From positions 27,447-91,446 of the forward strand of contig JACKLW010000018.1 of NCBI GenBank assembly GCA_024235715.1: a stretch of DNA of 64,000 nt, in the 5' to 3' direction. Below the pieces are notes generated by a model, which worked only from the letters and a program-made list of their open reading frames with translations, made no database searches and had not been told where the DNA came from. Both the position numbers and the translations under genes were made by a program. The stretch comes from Accumulibacter sp. (GTDB lineage Bacteria; Pseudomonadota; Gammaproteobacteria; Burkholderiales; Rhodocyclaceae). Shown here piece by piece: positions 18,245-26,567 of the stretch. Within the stretch, counting starts at the first letter, position 1, and each line of letters opens with the position of its first letter.

Positions 18245-18370
18245 CTACGCGCCTTCTTCCAGCGTAGCGGGCACGGGATTAACGATCCGTAAAGAGATTC
18301 CGCGCAAAGCCGCGCTGGATGCGGCTTTGGCGAGGATCGTTGAGCGCGTTCTCATGCCTATGACGCTCAT
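18245..18370 (-). CDS. Very small ORF coupled to the coupling-protein gene
   Basis: 41 residues (MSVIGMRTRSTILAKAASSA...). The ATG overlaps the stop of the VirD4-like gene by four bases (ATGA), and its stop is three bases before the next start. Position in a chain of overlapping genes is the main support. No motif. Confidence 0.5.
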   Translation of the reverse strand: MSVIGMRTRSTILAKAASSAALRGISLRIVNPVPATLEEGA

Positions 18371-20061
18371 GCCGTCCCGCCCTGTGCCGTCTTCGCGCTG
18401 CCGGAGGGCGCAGAATTTTTTTCATGCGCGCCGCACGAAGAGCGTTTTGCCCAGCCCCGATCCTGGAAGTAGGGGAGTTTCTTGGCGCGGATGACGGGCT
18501 GCCCGGCGATCGCGATCAGTTGCTCCTCTTCATCCAGGCGCGCGATCTCATCGGGGCTCAGGACCGGAAACCCCCGTTCGCCGACCGACAAGCGCCAGGG
18601 CGAGAGGAGATTCTCGCCGTCGCGCGCGATGCTCCGCCCCTTGCGGGTGGAAGAGCCGATGCGCGTGCTCCACGCCTTGCGGTCTTCAAGGCTGCGGATG
18701 CTCCATGCCTGGATCAGGCTCGATTGCTCCTCGATGATCCCCGTTCCGTTGGGACCGTAAATCTCAAGCGGCTGGCGGCGGCTCTGGAAGATCATCAGGG
18801 CGCGCACCCCCTTGCCGGGCAGGAGCGAGAGCGCCTTGCCGATATTGGGCAGGCGGCCCAGATTGCCCATCTCTTCGAGCAGGAACAGAAGCTTTGTGTG
18901 TCGCTCATCCATGGTGGGCGAGGCGGCGATGGTCTCCAGCAGGAGCGTGACGATCAGCCCCATCCACGGCCCGTGGGTTTCCAGTTTTGACTCTGGAAGG
19001 ATCAGGTAGAGCGCGGTCTTGCCGTCCAGCACCTCATCAAAAGTGAAGTCGCTTTCCAGCAGCGATTGCCCGAACTCCGAATGCGCGTCATAGAGATCGA
19101 GCGCATTGAGCGCGTTATCGCGGAAGGCTCCGAAGGTCTTCACGTATTCGGGCGCGAGCCAGTCATAGAGCGCATTCCCGTATTCGCGCACCAGCCCGGA
19201 GAAGAGGTTCGAGCCCTGCATGGTCGCGGCGATCGCGTGTTTTCCGGCTTCGCTCGCCCACACGCAGGCGCGCAGGCCGGGCAGGGTGCATTTCTTCGGC
19301 TCGAAGGCAGCCAGATACAAGAGAAACGTGACGATCAGCCTGCGCCCGCCATTGCGGAAGAAGAACCCGTCCCCGCCTTCATGCGCGCCGCCGCGTTCGG
19401 GAATCAGTTGCAGGGCGATCAGCTTGGAGAGCGCATGGAGTTCGCGCCCGCCGGTGCGCAGCACATCCTCGACCAGAATACGCAGCGGGTTAAAGCGCAA
19501 TCCCGGAATGTCGCGCGCACTAAACGGATTGAGGATGAGAACGCGCTGCCCGTCGTTCTTGCGCCAGGCCGCCGTGCGTTCGGTGAGTTCGCCTTTCACG
19601 TCGGTGACGATCACCGAACCGGAGGTCCAGTGCAGGAGGGCCGGGATCACGAGCGCGGTCGTCTTGCCGGTGCGCGAAGGCGCGTAGGTCAGCATATGGC
19701 CGTTGCCGCGCGCAAAGGGGTCGTAGAAGAGCTTCTTTCCCTCCAGAGTGCCGATGAAGAGGCCCCGCCGGTCATGGGCCATCTCCAGGACGAAGCGATC
19801 ATGAAGATTAGCCAGGCGCGCCTGCCCGTATTCACCGGAAAGGATGCGGCTTTCATGCAGGAGGTTGATCTGCGCGGCGCTTTCCAGCCCCCGCGCGGTA
19901 TAGGCGATCAGCGCCTTGAGGGTGAGCAGAAGCGCGAACCCCATCAGGATCAATCCGAACAGGTAGGCTTCTTTGTATACGGACAGCCACGCCCCCGCCC
20001 ACAAGAATAGAAACGCAACCAGCAGGGCTTTCAAGGGGGAGGATCGGGGCATGCGGCGCAT
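18367..20061 (-). CDS. VirD4/TraG-type type IV coupling protein
   Basis: 564 residues. Two N-terminal membrane segments (about residues 10-25 and 32-52) precede the ATPase. Walker A is LTYAPSRTGKTTALVIPAL, followed by SVIVTDVKGELTERTAAW, the usual coupling-protein motif. The Walker B region reads LLFLLEEMGNLGRLPNIGKA, with Glu-Glu where Asp-Glu is common. Family role: it feeds the relaxase-DNA complex to a conjugation pore. No pore genes are in the element, so it would act with a foreign secretion system, or with the neighbouring vWA and membrane proteins. Two bases separate it from the upstream vWA gene. Confidence 0.9.
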   Translation of the reverse strand: MRRMPRSSPLKALLVAFLFLWAGAWLSVYKEAYLFGLILMGFALLLTLKALIAYTARGLESAAQINLLHESRILSGEYGQARLANLHDRFVLEMAHDRRGLFIGTLEGKKLFYDPFARGNGHMLTYAPSRTGKTTALVIPALLHWTSGSVIVTDVKGELTERTAAWRKNDGQRVLILNPFSARDIPGLRFNPLRILVEDVLRTGGRELHALSKLIALQLIPERGGAHEGGDGFFFRNGGRRLIVTFLLYLAAFEPKKCTLPGLRACVWASEAGKHAIAATMQGSNLFSGLVREYGNALYDWLAPEYVKTFGAFRDNALNALDLYDAHSEFGQSLLESDFTFDEVLDGKTALYLILPESKLETHGPWMGLIVTLLLETIAASPTMDERHTKLLFLLEEMGNLGRLPNIGKALSLLPGKGVRALMIFQSRRQPLEIYGPNGTGIIEEQSSLIQAWSIRSLEDRKAWSTRIGSSTRKGRSIARDGENLLSPWRLSVGERGFPVLSPDEIARLDEEEQLIAIAGQPVIRAKKLPYFQDRGWAKRSSCGAHEKNSAPSGSAKTAQGGTA

Positions 20062-20063
20062 GG

Positions 20064-21110
20064 TTAGTTCCTTCCGACTTCCAAAACCTGCACGCCCGAG
20101 AGCGAGACGCCCAGGCTTCGAAAGAAGCGCTCCAGTTCGGTCTTTACGTCGGAAGTCCCGGTGATTTGCAGGTCGGCAAGACCGCGCAGCAGGGTCGGCT
20201 CATGCACCCCCGCCCAGAAGACGAAGATCTTCGCGCCGGAGGATTTCTTTGCGGCGGCAAGGCTTGCCAGCAACCCGCCCGGATCGGGCGAGGCCGTATC
20301 CACCCCGTCGGTCACCGACAGCACGATCGGCGGCAAGGTGTTGGCCCCGCGCACCGGCGGCGCACGCAGCCCCTCATCAAGCGCCGTGAGCAACTTCGTG
20401 CCGCCGTTCGGGGCAGGTACAGCATTCAGCGCATCGCCTGAAGCCCCGCAGATGTGATGACCGCCGGGGATGGGCAGCGCGGTAACCGCGTCATTGAAGG
20501 TGAGTATCCGGCAGCGCGCATAGAGCGGCAGGCTGGAGAGAAAAGACCGGCTGGCGGTAATCACAGCGTCCATGTGCGCCGCCATCGAGCCGGAGACATC
20601 GAGCGCCAGAGTGACGGGCAGCAGCGCGTGCTGCGGGATTGCAGCCGGGCGATAATTCAAGGGCAGAGGATTGAAGTCCGTATCGAAGACGGCGACCTGA
20701 TCGGATGCGGGCGCGATCAACGTTCCGTGCGCATCCGCAAACAGCACCAGCACCTCGCGCGCAGAACCCGCCGTACTGACGCCGGTGATGGTCACTTTCG
20801 CGACCGGGCCGCCCGCGATCACGATGAGGTTGTGCTCCTTGTGCCCGGCGAAGGCGGTAAAGGGGGTTCCGTCGGGTAAGGTTAAATGCGAGCGCCGGAT
20901 GCGTAAGTTCAGCAGCGTATCGGCGCTGGCCGAGAGATCGAAGGCGATCTCCGGTGTGCCCAGCGTGCGCACGTCCTGATCCGGATCATGCAGTTCGAAG
21001 GTAGCGCGTTGCTCCTCATCCGGCGTTGTGATCGCAAAACGCGGTTCGTCAGAATGTGCGCTCAGGCCCAACAGAAAGGCTGCAATGAATGCAACCGTAT
21101 GAATCTTCAT
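20064..21110 (-). CDS. Exported von Willebrand factor A-domain protein
   Basis: 348 residues with a signal peptide (MKIHTVAFIAAFLLGLSAHS). A beta-rich N-terminal part (residues 25-165) precedes a vWA domain with the metal-binding motif LALDVSGSMAAH, a threonine segment near GGTKLLTALDEGL and the aspartate in IVLSVTDGVD. vWA domains bind protein partners through a bound Mg ion; the protein should be periplasmic or surface-exposed. It overlaps the gene before it by four bases and lies two bases before the coupling-protein gene. A role in mating-pair contact or in a chaperone-like complex is conjecture. Confidence 0.85.
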   Translation of the reverse strand: MKIHTVAFIAAFLLGLSAHSDEPRFAITTPDEEQRATFELHDPDQDVRTLGTPEIAFDLSASADTLLNLRIRRSHLTLPDGTPFTAFAGHKEHNLIVIAGGPVAKVTITGVSTAGSAREVLVLFADAHGTLIAPASDQVAVFDTDFNPLPLNYRPAAIPQHALLPVTLALDVSGSMAAHMDAVITASRSFLSSLPLYARCRILTFNDAVTALPIPGGHHICGASGDALNAVPAPNGGTKLLTALDEGLRAPPVRGANTLPPIVLSVTDGVDTASPDPGGLLASLAAAKKSSGAKIFVFWAGVHEPTLLRGLADLQITGTSDVKTELERFFRSLGVSLSGVQVLEVGRN

Positions 21111-21799
21111 GGCGTCTCTCCCAATGTGAAGGGCGCGGTCCGCAGCGCGTCCTTGCTGCGCTCGACATCCAGAAAGCTCACGCGCGCGCCGGTCTGCCGC
21201 AGCGTTGTAAACGCGCTCTCCAGGAATCCCTCCCAGACGAACTTCTGGTGCGGGGAGACCCAGAAGAAGGAGACCGAGCGGATACGCGTGGAAGCGGCAA
21301 ACGCGCCCGGAATGTCGCCCTCCGTGGGCGGGAGTTGCGGCAGGGTGATGCGCGTGATATCCGCGCAGGGACGGGGGGTGTGGATCAGCGAACTGAAGAC
21401 GATGATGTGGATTTCACTCACGCCCTCGCGCTCTAGCTGGGCGAGATTGCTCTGGAGTTCCCGGAAGGCTCCGGGCAGGGCGTTGCAGCGCGCGGGATCG
21501 GCTTTAACCGCCTCAACCAGCGCCTGCGCACGCGCCGGATCGCGGCGAAGGGTGAGCGGCGTGCCGCTCCAGACCGTGCGGCCCAGCGAGGTGGAGATCA
21601 CCTCGATTCTTGTGTTCGCGCTATCGCGTTTGGTCGCCAGCGCCTTGAGGTGGGCGAGGAGCATCAATTTATATTGGTTGGCCTCCTGCGCGTCGAGCAG
21701 CACGCCGGAATCATCAATCAGCAGTTCGAGCGCGATGCGCTCTTGCGCGAGTGCAGGAGCGCAGACGATCAGCACGACAGTCAGGATGAGAATCTTCAT
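21107..21799 (-). CDS. Exported vWA-like protein of unknown function
   Basis: 230 residues with signal peptide MKILILTVVLIVCAPALAQE. The first strand carries LLIDDSGVLLDAQE, similar to a vWA metal site, but with DDSG-V in place of DxSxS, so the metal site may be incomplete. A second strand-like segment is IHIIVFSSLIHTP. It overlaps its neighbours by four bases on each side (ATGA), so it is part of the same translational chain as the second vWA protein and the coupling protein. Confidence 0.75.
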   Translation of the reverse strand: MKILILTVVLIVCAPALAQERIALELLIDDSGVLLDAQEANQYKLMLLAHLKALATKRDSANTRIEVISTSLGRTVWSGTPLTLRRDPARAQALVEAVKADPARCNALPGAFRELQSNLAQLEREGVSEIHIIVFSSLIHTPRPCADITRITLPQLPPTEGDIPGAFAASTRIRSVSFFWVSPHQKFVWEGFLESAFTTLRQTGARVSFLDVERSKDALRTAPFTLGETP

Positions 21800-22431
21800 G
21801 ACGAAGCCCTCCCCGCATGCGTTCCAAGCGCGCGTTTAGCCGCGCGCAGGATATGGGCGGTCGCCAGGCCCAGCGCCGCGTTAATCAGGATCAGCGCCAC
21901 GCACATCAGCAGCATCGGCCAGAAGCCCGTTGCATGACCGGCCAGCGCCGGGATGGGTGAGGGGGCGCTTTCCGCCTGCACGCGCAAATAGAGCGCGGCG
22001 AACTCGGTGACGATGACAAAGCCGTAGAGCAGGACCAGCAGGCCGGTGACGATCTTGTGCAGACCGCTCGCAAAGAAGCTGCGCGGGTTGGCAAAGAGTT
22101 CCTGGTGGCGTTCGATCAGTTGCCCGAACAAGAAGACCGGGGTCCCGACCGCCGCCAGGCCGAGCACGCCATTGATCAGCGTCGAAACCGTGACATTCTG
22201 GAAGAGCGACCATTCGGGCAGGCCGAGCGCGTCGATCAGGAAGACATCGCTTCCGACCGGGTTGACCAGCGAATAATTCGCCGTATGCAGGAGCCAGTTG
22301 AACCCCTCGACGAAAAGCGCTCCGGTCAGCCGCAGGATCACCCAGAGCCGGTCGGCCGGTTCGAGCGGCGCGGTGCTGCCGGAGCCCTTTGGCGGCTGCC
22401 AGCTTGTGAAATTTTCTTCGAAGTCAGACAT
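21796..22431 (-). CDS. Multi-pass membrane protein, first gene of the coupling-protein operon
   Basis: 211 residues from the ATG at 22431, with GGAGG upstream; the longer open frame to 22812 lacks a start signal. There are about four hydrophobic helices, including LILRLTGALFVEG-like (residues about 30-45), VSTLINGVLGLAAVGTPVFL (about 88), KIVTGLLVLLYGFVIVTEFA (about 130) and FWPMLLMCVALILINAALGL (about 170). No family is recognised. It starts the minus-strand chain that continues through two vWA-like proteins to the coupling protein and recombinase. It could anchor the exported vWA proteins at the inner membrane. Confidence 0.75.
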   Translation of the reverse strand: MSDFEENFTSWQPPKGSGSTAPLEPADRLWVILRLTGALFVEGFNWLLHTANYSLVNPVGSDVFLIDALGLPEWSLFQNVTVSTLINGVLGLAAVGTPVFLFGQLIERHQELFANPRSFFASGLHKIVTGLLVLLYGFVIVTEFAALYLRVQAESAPSPIPALAGHATGFWPMLLMCVALILINAALGLATAHILRAAKRALGTHAGRASS

Positions 22432-22657
22432 ATCAAAGCCTCCTTGCGCCCGCCCGCAGAAAGTGCCGGGCGGACGCCTCACGGTGATCGTGGAACGGGC
22501 CGGAGCATTGTCCGAACCGCTTACGGGGGCTTTGCGCAAAGCTTGGAGATAAGCGTGAGTCCTCCTCGTTGCGGCGTCAAAAGAGCTGGTCAACAATAGA
22601 GACAAGGAGAGCAACGCACGCCGCTCATAACCTCTTGTCGGAGAACGCGATATCTGA

Positions 22658-23473
22658 GTGAAGACAAATAAAAAAATCCAAAAAAACAAGCTACGCGCGA
22701 AGGCCAAGCAATCCCAGTACAAGACCGAGCAGGTTCTGCGCTGTTTTGCCGAGGACATGTCCACCAAAGAGGCCGCCCAGAAAACGCGGATCAGCGTAGC
22801 GACCATACGCAAGAGATATGCGGAGTTTCGCTCGGCCTTGTTCCAGGCGGCCTTGTGTTACCGGCAGCTCTTCAACGGGGCGGGAATCGTCATGGCTTTC
22901 GGTCCGCCGCCGCACGCGGAGGAGATGATCCAGACCCTGCATCGCCGCCGGCAGGGAAGAAGCCGGTCCGGGGATCGGTTCATCTGGGAAATCGTCATCC
23001 GCGATTATGCGCGCTTTCGCTATTCAGAGGCCGAGCAAGCAGCTCTGAGCGCTCTGGCCCTTTTTCATCTCGCCCGCTTTCACAACGTTCTGATATCTGA
23101 ATGCCGCAACAAACCAGCATGGATGGGACTGGTTCCCGAGGCTCCCACCACTGAAATGAGCTACAGGGCATTTTTGTCCGGACCCGTGATGGAACTGACC
23201 ATGAAACAGGCCATCGTTGATCTCTGGGTTGCTGTGGAGAAGGGGCGTTTCCGGATGCCGGACTACGTCTGGACCCTGCTGTTCAAGGATCGGTCCCCAA
23301 AAAACCCGGCTGAGCGCATCTATCGTGACTTGCGCTGGTATCTGCTTAAACATCCTCACGGTTCCGACCGAGTCGAAACCAGCGAGTATTGGGATAACTT
23401 CCCGTCACCCTCAGCCGATGAGGTGCAAAAGGCAACAGCCGCGTTGTTTACCAGACTTGGCGCATCAGGATGA
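22658..23473 (+). CDS. Hypothetical DNA-binding protein (N-terminal HTH)
   Basis: 271 residues starting at GTG. A lysine-rich start precedes a helix-turn-helix-like segment (CFAEDMSTKEAAQKTRISVA then TIRKRYAEFRSALFQAAL, residues about 28-62), resembling resolvase/MerR-type readers. The remainder is helical with no known domain (FIWEIVIRDYARFRYSEAEQ). It is transcribed away from the membrane-protein gene; the 226 bases between them should hold both promoters. A regulator of the divergent transfer operon is a reasonable guess from position only. Confidence 0.65.
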   Translation: MKTNKKIQKNKLRAKAKQSQYKTEQVLRCFAEDMSTKEAAQKTRISVATIRKRYAEFRSALFQAALCYRQLFNGAGIVMAFGPPPHAEEMIQTLHRRRQGRSRSGDRFIWEIVIRDYARFRYSEAEQAALSALALFHLARFHNVLISECRNKPAWMGLVPEAPTTEMSYRAFLSGPVMELTMKQAIVDLWVAVEKGRFRMPDYVWTLLFKDRSPKNPAERIYRDLRWYLLKHPHGSDRVETSEYWDNFPSPSADEVQKATAALFTRLGASG

Positions 23474-23664
23474 ACGTAGGAGTTTTTTGCAGGTGCGAAT
23501 GAAGACGCGCGGCCAGAGCGGGATTCACAGGAGGCGTTAAGAAAGCCTTAAACAATCTCTGATTGAATAGAAGAAGGTCCTGATTATTGCCACGGAACGG
23601 CGCTCGCTCGATCAGGGCTCCCTTCCCCGGCGTCGTTCACACATGAACGGTGTGAAATACGGTC

Positions 23665-23991
23665 ATGATTGACTTCACGAAAAGCATCAAGCCGACCTTC
23701 GAGGCGCAGGTCACGGCGGCGCTGATGATCCAGACGAATGCGCTGATCCCCATCAAGCTGGCTGCGCGCCTGTGCGGAATATCGCGTCAGGAGATTGACC
23801 GGCGCGTGCATAACGGCACGTTTCCCAAACCGCACAAGCTTTCAGGTAAAAAGCGTTCCATGCGCAAGGCGTTTTATTTGAGTGAAATCCACGACTGGAT
23901 ACGCGATCCGAAGAACTACCGGCGCGTAGAAGACGCGGAACAATCCACAGGAAGTTTCGCGGATGGTGATGAGTACCAGCACTTCGAATAG
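23665..23991 (+). CDS. AlpA-like HTH protein (excisionase/regulator type)
   Basis: 108 residues. The core reads LIPIKLAARLCGISRQEIDR then RVHNGTFPKPHKLSG, the winged-helix layout of AlpA/MerR-like excisionases, in which the wing selects DNA next to an attachment site. The tyrosine integrase follows 380 bases downstream with the tRNA-Arg attachment site between them, the classic arrangement for an excisionase. A shorter start at 23725 (MIQTNALIP) is possible. Confidence 0.75.
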   Translation: MIDFTKSIKPTFEAQVTAALMIQTNALIPIKLAARLCGISRQEIDRRVHNGTFPKPHKLSGKKRSMRKAFYLSEIHDWIRDPKNYRRVEDAEQSTGSFADGDEYQHFE

Positions 23992-24084
23992 CGGCTGAGT
24001 AGCCCAGTGAGTAGCCCGAGGGTTTTCTGGTGATTGGCTATTCCGGCCGAGTAATACTAAACCCCTAAAACAATTTGATAAAAT

Positions 24085-24134
24085 TGGCGATCCCGGCAGG
24101 ACTCGAACCTGCAACCTACTGCTTAGAAGGCAGT
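24085..24134 (-). other. Attachment site: 3' half of tRNA-Arg (TCT), probable attP of second integrase
   Basis: Read on the minus strand, the segment gives the anticodon arm ACTGC-CTTCTAA-GCAGT (anticodon TCT), the T-arm GCAGG-TTCGAGT-CCTGC, and the acceptor end CGGGATC-G-CCA. The 5' half (D-arm) is missing. It is 240 bases from the tyrosine integrase start. I see no second copy in the window, so it is more likely an unrecombined attP than a used junction. Confidence 0.75.
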
Positions 24135-24373
24135 TGCTTTAACTCTTTAATAATCCCTGTAATGTAGACTGATATTGGGTTTCAAGTCATTGGCGCAACT
24201 TTATTGCGCCATTGTCGAATGCACTCGTTGCCTACCTTCGGAAACCCGCTATGAGAAAGGATTGCAGAATGTTTTTCTTGCTCATGCTTGCTCATTCTGC
24301 TCATGTTGTATCCATAATCTGAGTAGCCCAGTGAGTAGCCCAGCGAAATTACCATAAAGAAGAAAGAGCATGG

Positions 24374-25690
24374 ATGCCAACAACAATTCGTTTTCTCGAT
24401 ACAGTCATCAGGAACCTGAAACCATCGAATAGTCGCGATACTTACTGGTGCGACGGTTGCCCCGGTTTCGGGTTGCGTATCACGCCGACAGGACGCAAAT
24501 CTTTCGTCTACAAGTACATGCATGGACGAAAGAGCCGCTGGATCACGATTGGCAGATATCCAGAGTGGTCTATCCGCCGGGCTCGGCGCGAGTACGACAA
24601 GCTCTATGAGCAGGTCCACGCCTATGGGCGTGATCCAATCGCAGAGAAAAAGGCGCTAGAAGCAGCCCAGAATGCCAGAGAGACTGTAGAAAGTCTGACC
24701 GAATCCTACTTGGAAATTGGCAGGTTAAAGAACAAGTCTTCCATTGAAGAGGAAGAGCGCTACTTTCGCCAGGATATCTTGCCAGTAATTGGCAACAAGA
24801 TGGTAGACGAGGTCTCTGCTGAGGATATTGATAAGATACAGCGTCGCATCATCGACCGTGCCCGAAATCGAACCAGCGCTACGAGAAACGGCTTGGTAGC
24901 CGCTAAGCACGCGGTTGCATGTGCGCGGCGATTATTCAATCTCGCCGTAAAACGAAGAAAGTGCGCATATAATCCCGTTAAAGAAATAGAAATTCTCGGT
25001 ATAACGGGAAAACGCGACCGCGTCCTTACGCTAGAAGAAATTTGGCGGTTTTGGAACACGCTGGACCGCATCGGATTGCCGCCAGTGACAGCGGCTGCAC
25101 TGAAATTCGCGCTCGTCACGATGCAACGGAGTGCGGAAATTCGCAACATGCGTTATGCATCTCTCAAACTTGAAGAAAACGTATGGCAGATGGAAACGCA
25201 TGAAACCAAGAGTAGGACAATGCACCGGGTGCCGCTAAACCGTTATGCGCTCGACCTGATCGAACAGATGGAGCCCTATACAGCAGCATCACCGTATGTC
25301 TTTGGTGCGACACGCGCGATGTCACCACCGCAAGTGCCTGCAAGGTCACTGGAACCTTTTGGCAAGACGGCTTTCTCACAGGCGGTTAGGCGGAGCCGCG
25401 ATCTGCTTGGTATCGAGAATATATGTCCGCACGATCTGCGGCGGACCGGCGCAACCTGGATTACAGCGGTCGGTCTTCCAAAACTCTATGCCCGCCTGAT
25501 GCTCAATCACAGCGATGGCGATCGTGATGTGACGGGTGAGGTTTATGTCCAGTATTCTTATGATTTCGAAAAGCAACGTGCCGCTCAGGTCTGGGAATAT
25601 GTTCTGGATGCTATTGTGTCCGCGCCCAGAATCGAAGACGTACCCAAGCTCGAAGTGTTGCGCGAGAGAATTAAGCGCATGGATCTATGA
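24374..25690 (+). CDS. Tyrosine recombinase/integrase (second integration system of island B)
   Basis: 438 residues with a DUF4102-like N-terminus (CDGCPGFGLRITPTGRKSFV), a SAM-like core-binding domain (about 105-200) and a catalytic domain. Catalytic residues are visible in VTMQRSAEIRNM (Arg), HDLRRTGATW (His, Arg), LMLNHS (His) and YVQYSYD (Tyr). Full length and intact. The tRNA-Arg 3' segment upstream is the expected target. The element is actually integrated through its serine recombinase, so this integrase either serves an older or alternative mode of integration or was acquired with another element. Confidence 0.92.
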   Translation: MPTTIRFLDTVIRNLKPSNSRDTYWCDGCPGFGLRITPTGRKSFVYKYMHGRKSRWITIGRYPEWSIRRARREYDKLYEQVHAYGRDPIAEKKALEAAQNARETVESLTESYLEIGRLKNKSSIEEEERYFRQDILPVIGNKMVDEVSAEDIDKIQRRIIDRARNRTSATRNGLVAAKHAVACARRLFNLAVKRRKCAYNPVKEIEILGITGKRDRVLTLEEIWRFWNTLDRIGLPPVTAAALKFALVTMQRSAEIRNMRYASLKLEENVWQMETHETKSRTMHRVPLNRYALDLIEQMEPYTAASPYVFGATRAMSPPQVPARSLEPFGKTAFSQAVRRSRDLLGIENICPHDLRRTGATWITAVGLPKLYARLMLNHSDGDRDVTGEVYVQYSYDFEKQRAAQVWEYVLDAIVSAPRIEDVPKLEVLRERIKRMDL

Positions 25691-26200
25691 TCCCCGCTTG
25701 TATCATTGTGGGCTTGATTTTCTCCTGGGAAATCGTCTACCCGCCATGCCTTAGCTCCAGAGCGGGGAAGAGATCATCCTTCGATTGAGCGTGCAGGGAT
25801 TCGGCTTGAACGAGCTTTCCACCGCGTAAGACCGACGACTGCACTTCATCATGTTCGTAGCTTGATGGCGTCCGTTCTTCACGGACGGGGCAGGGACAGG
25901 ATCGCTCCGTCCGGTCGCGGATTTCGGCACTGTTCGCTCGAACGCATCATGTCCGCTCCGCTGCTTTGACTTCCGGGCCGTGAACAATAATTCCAGCCTC
26001 TTATCGTGTCATGCTGGCAGACAGGCGGCCGGGTTCAAATAGTTTTTCCCGTCACTTCGACTAGGGCCGCACGCGGCCAAGTCTGCGTAGGCCGGTCCCC
26101 CACAAAACTTTTTGATCCCGTCCTTCTTCCTGTTCTGCCGGTTCACATGCCACGAGGCCGGAATAGTCCGGCCCGGTTAAAGCAAATCAGCAATAGGAGC
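25691..26200. other. Intergenic region with hairpins, upstream of the 79-residue protein gene
   Basis: No credible gene. It contains a 7-bp hairpin CGTCCGT-TCTTC-ACGGACG near 25868 and GC-rich inverted repeats (GGCCGCACGCGGCC near 26068; AGGCCGGAATAGTCCGGCCC near 26154). The last one precedes the ribosome site AGGAGC of the gene at 26201 and could be a leader structure. Confidence 0.4.
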
Positions 26201-26440
26201 ATGACCATGACCGAGCGCACACACAACACCGAAACCACCGCACCCGCCAAGAGCGAGAGCAACCGTCCCACCCATATCGTCCGCAAGAAGGTTGGACGCG
26301 GCAAGAACGCCGACTTTGAAACTCTGGGCGTCGCCTGGGATCGCGGAGACGGAAGCCTCTACATCAAGCCCTACGGCACGCAAATCATTGAAGGCGGCTT
26401 CTACGTCTTCCCCAACCCGGAGCAGGAGAGCGGCCAGTAA
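26201..26440 (+). CDS. Small conserved-looking protein, 79 residues
   Basis: The start at 26201 has TAGGAGC directly upstream; the longer frame from 26006 has none. The N-terminus is polar and threonine-rich, followed by THIVRKKVGRGKNADFETLG, a compact beta-like domain (GVAWDRGDGSLYIKPYGTQI) and an aromatic end. Small proteins of this kind occur in alphaproteobacterial mobile elements; no function is known. A long GC-rich leader precedes it. Confidence 0.7.
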   Translation: MTMTERTHNTETTAPAKSESNRPTHIVRKKVGRGKNADFETLGVAWDRGDGSLYIKPYGTQIIEGGFYVFPNPEQESGQ

Positions 26441-26567
26441 GCCGCTCTTTCTCAACTGCGAAAGAGAACGCCCCGCTTCAAACGCGAAGCGGGGCTCTTC
26501 GTCTGAGCTTCGAACTGAAGGGTCCCGCCTTACTGCGACCACATGTCGATCAGAACGGGCTTCCCGT

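Noticed and set aside
19066-20010. 314-codon plus-strand frame
   Set aside because: Antisense of the VirD4-like coupling protein.
23842-24114. Minus-strand frame beginning MQVRVLPGSP
   Set aside because: This start is translated tRNA-Arg sequence, a well-known artefact; the rest is antisense of the AlpA-like gene.
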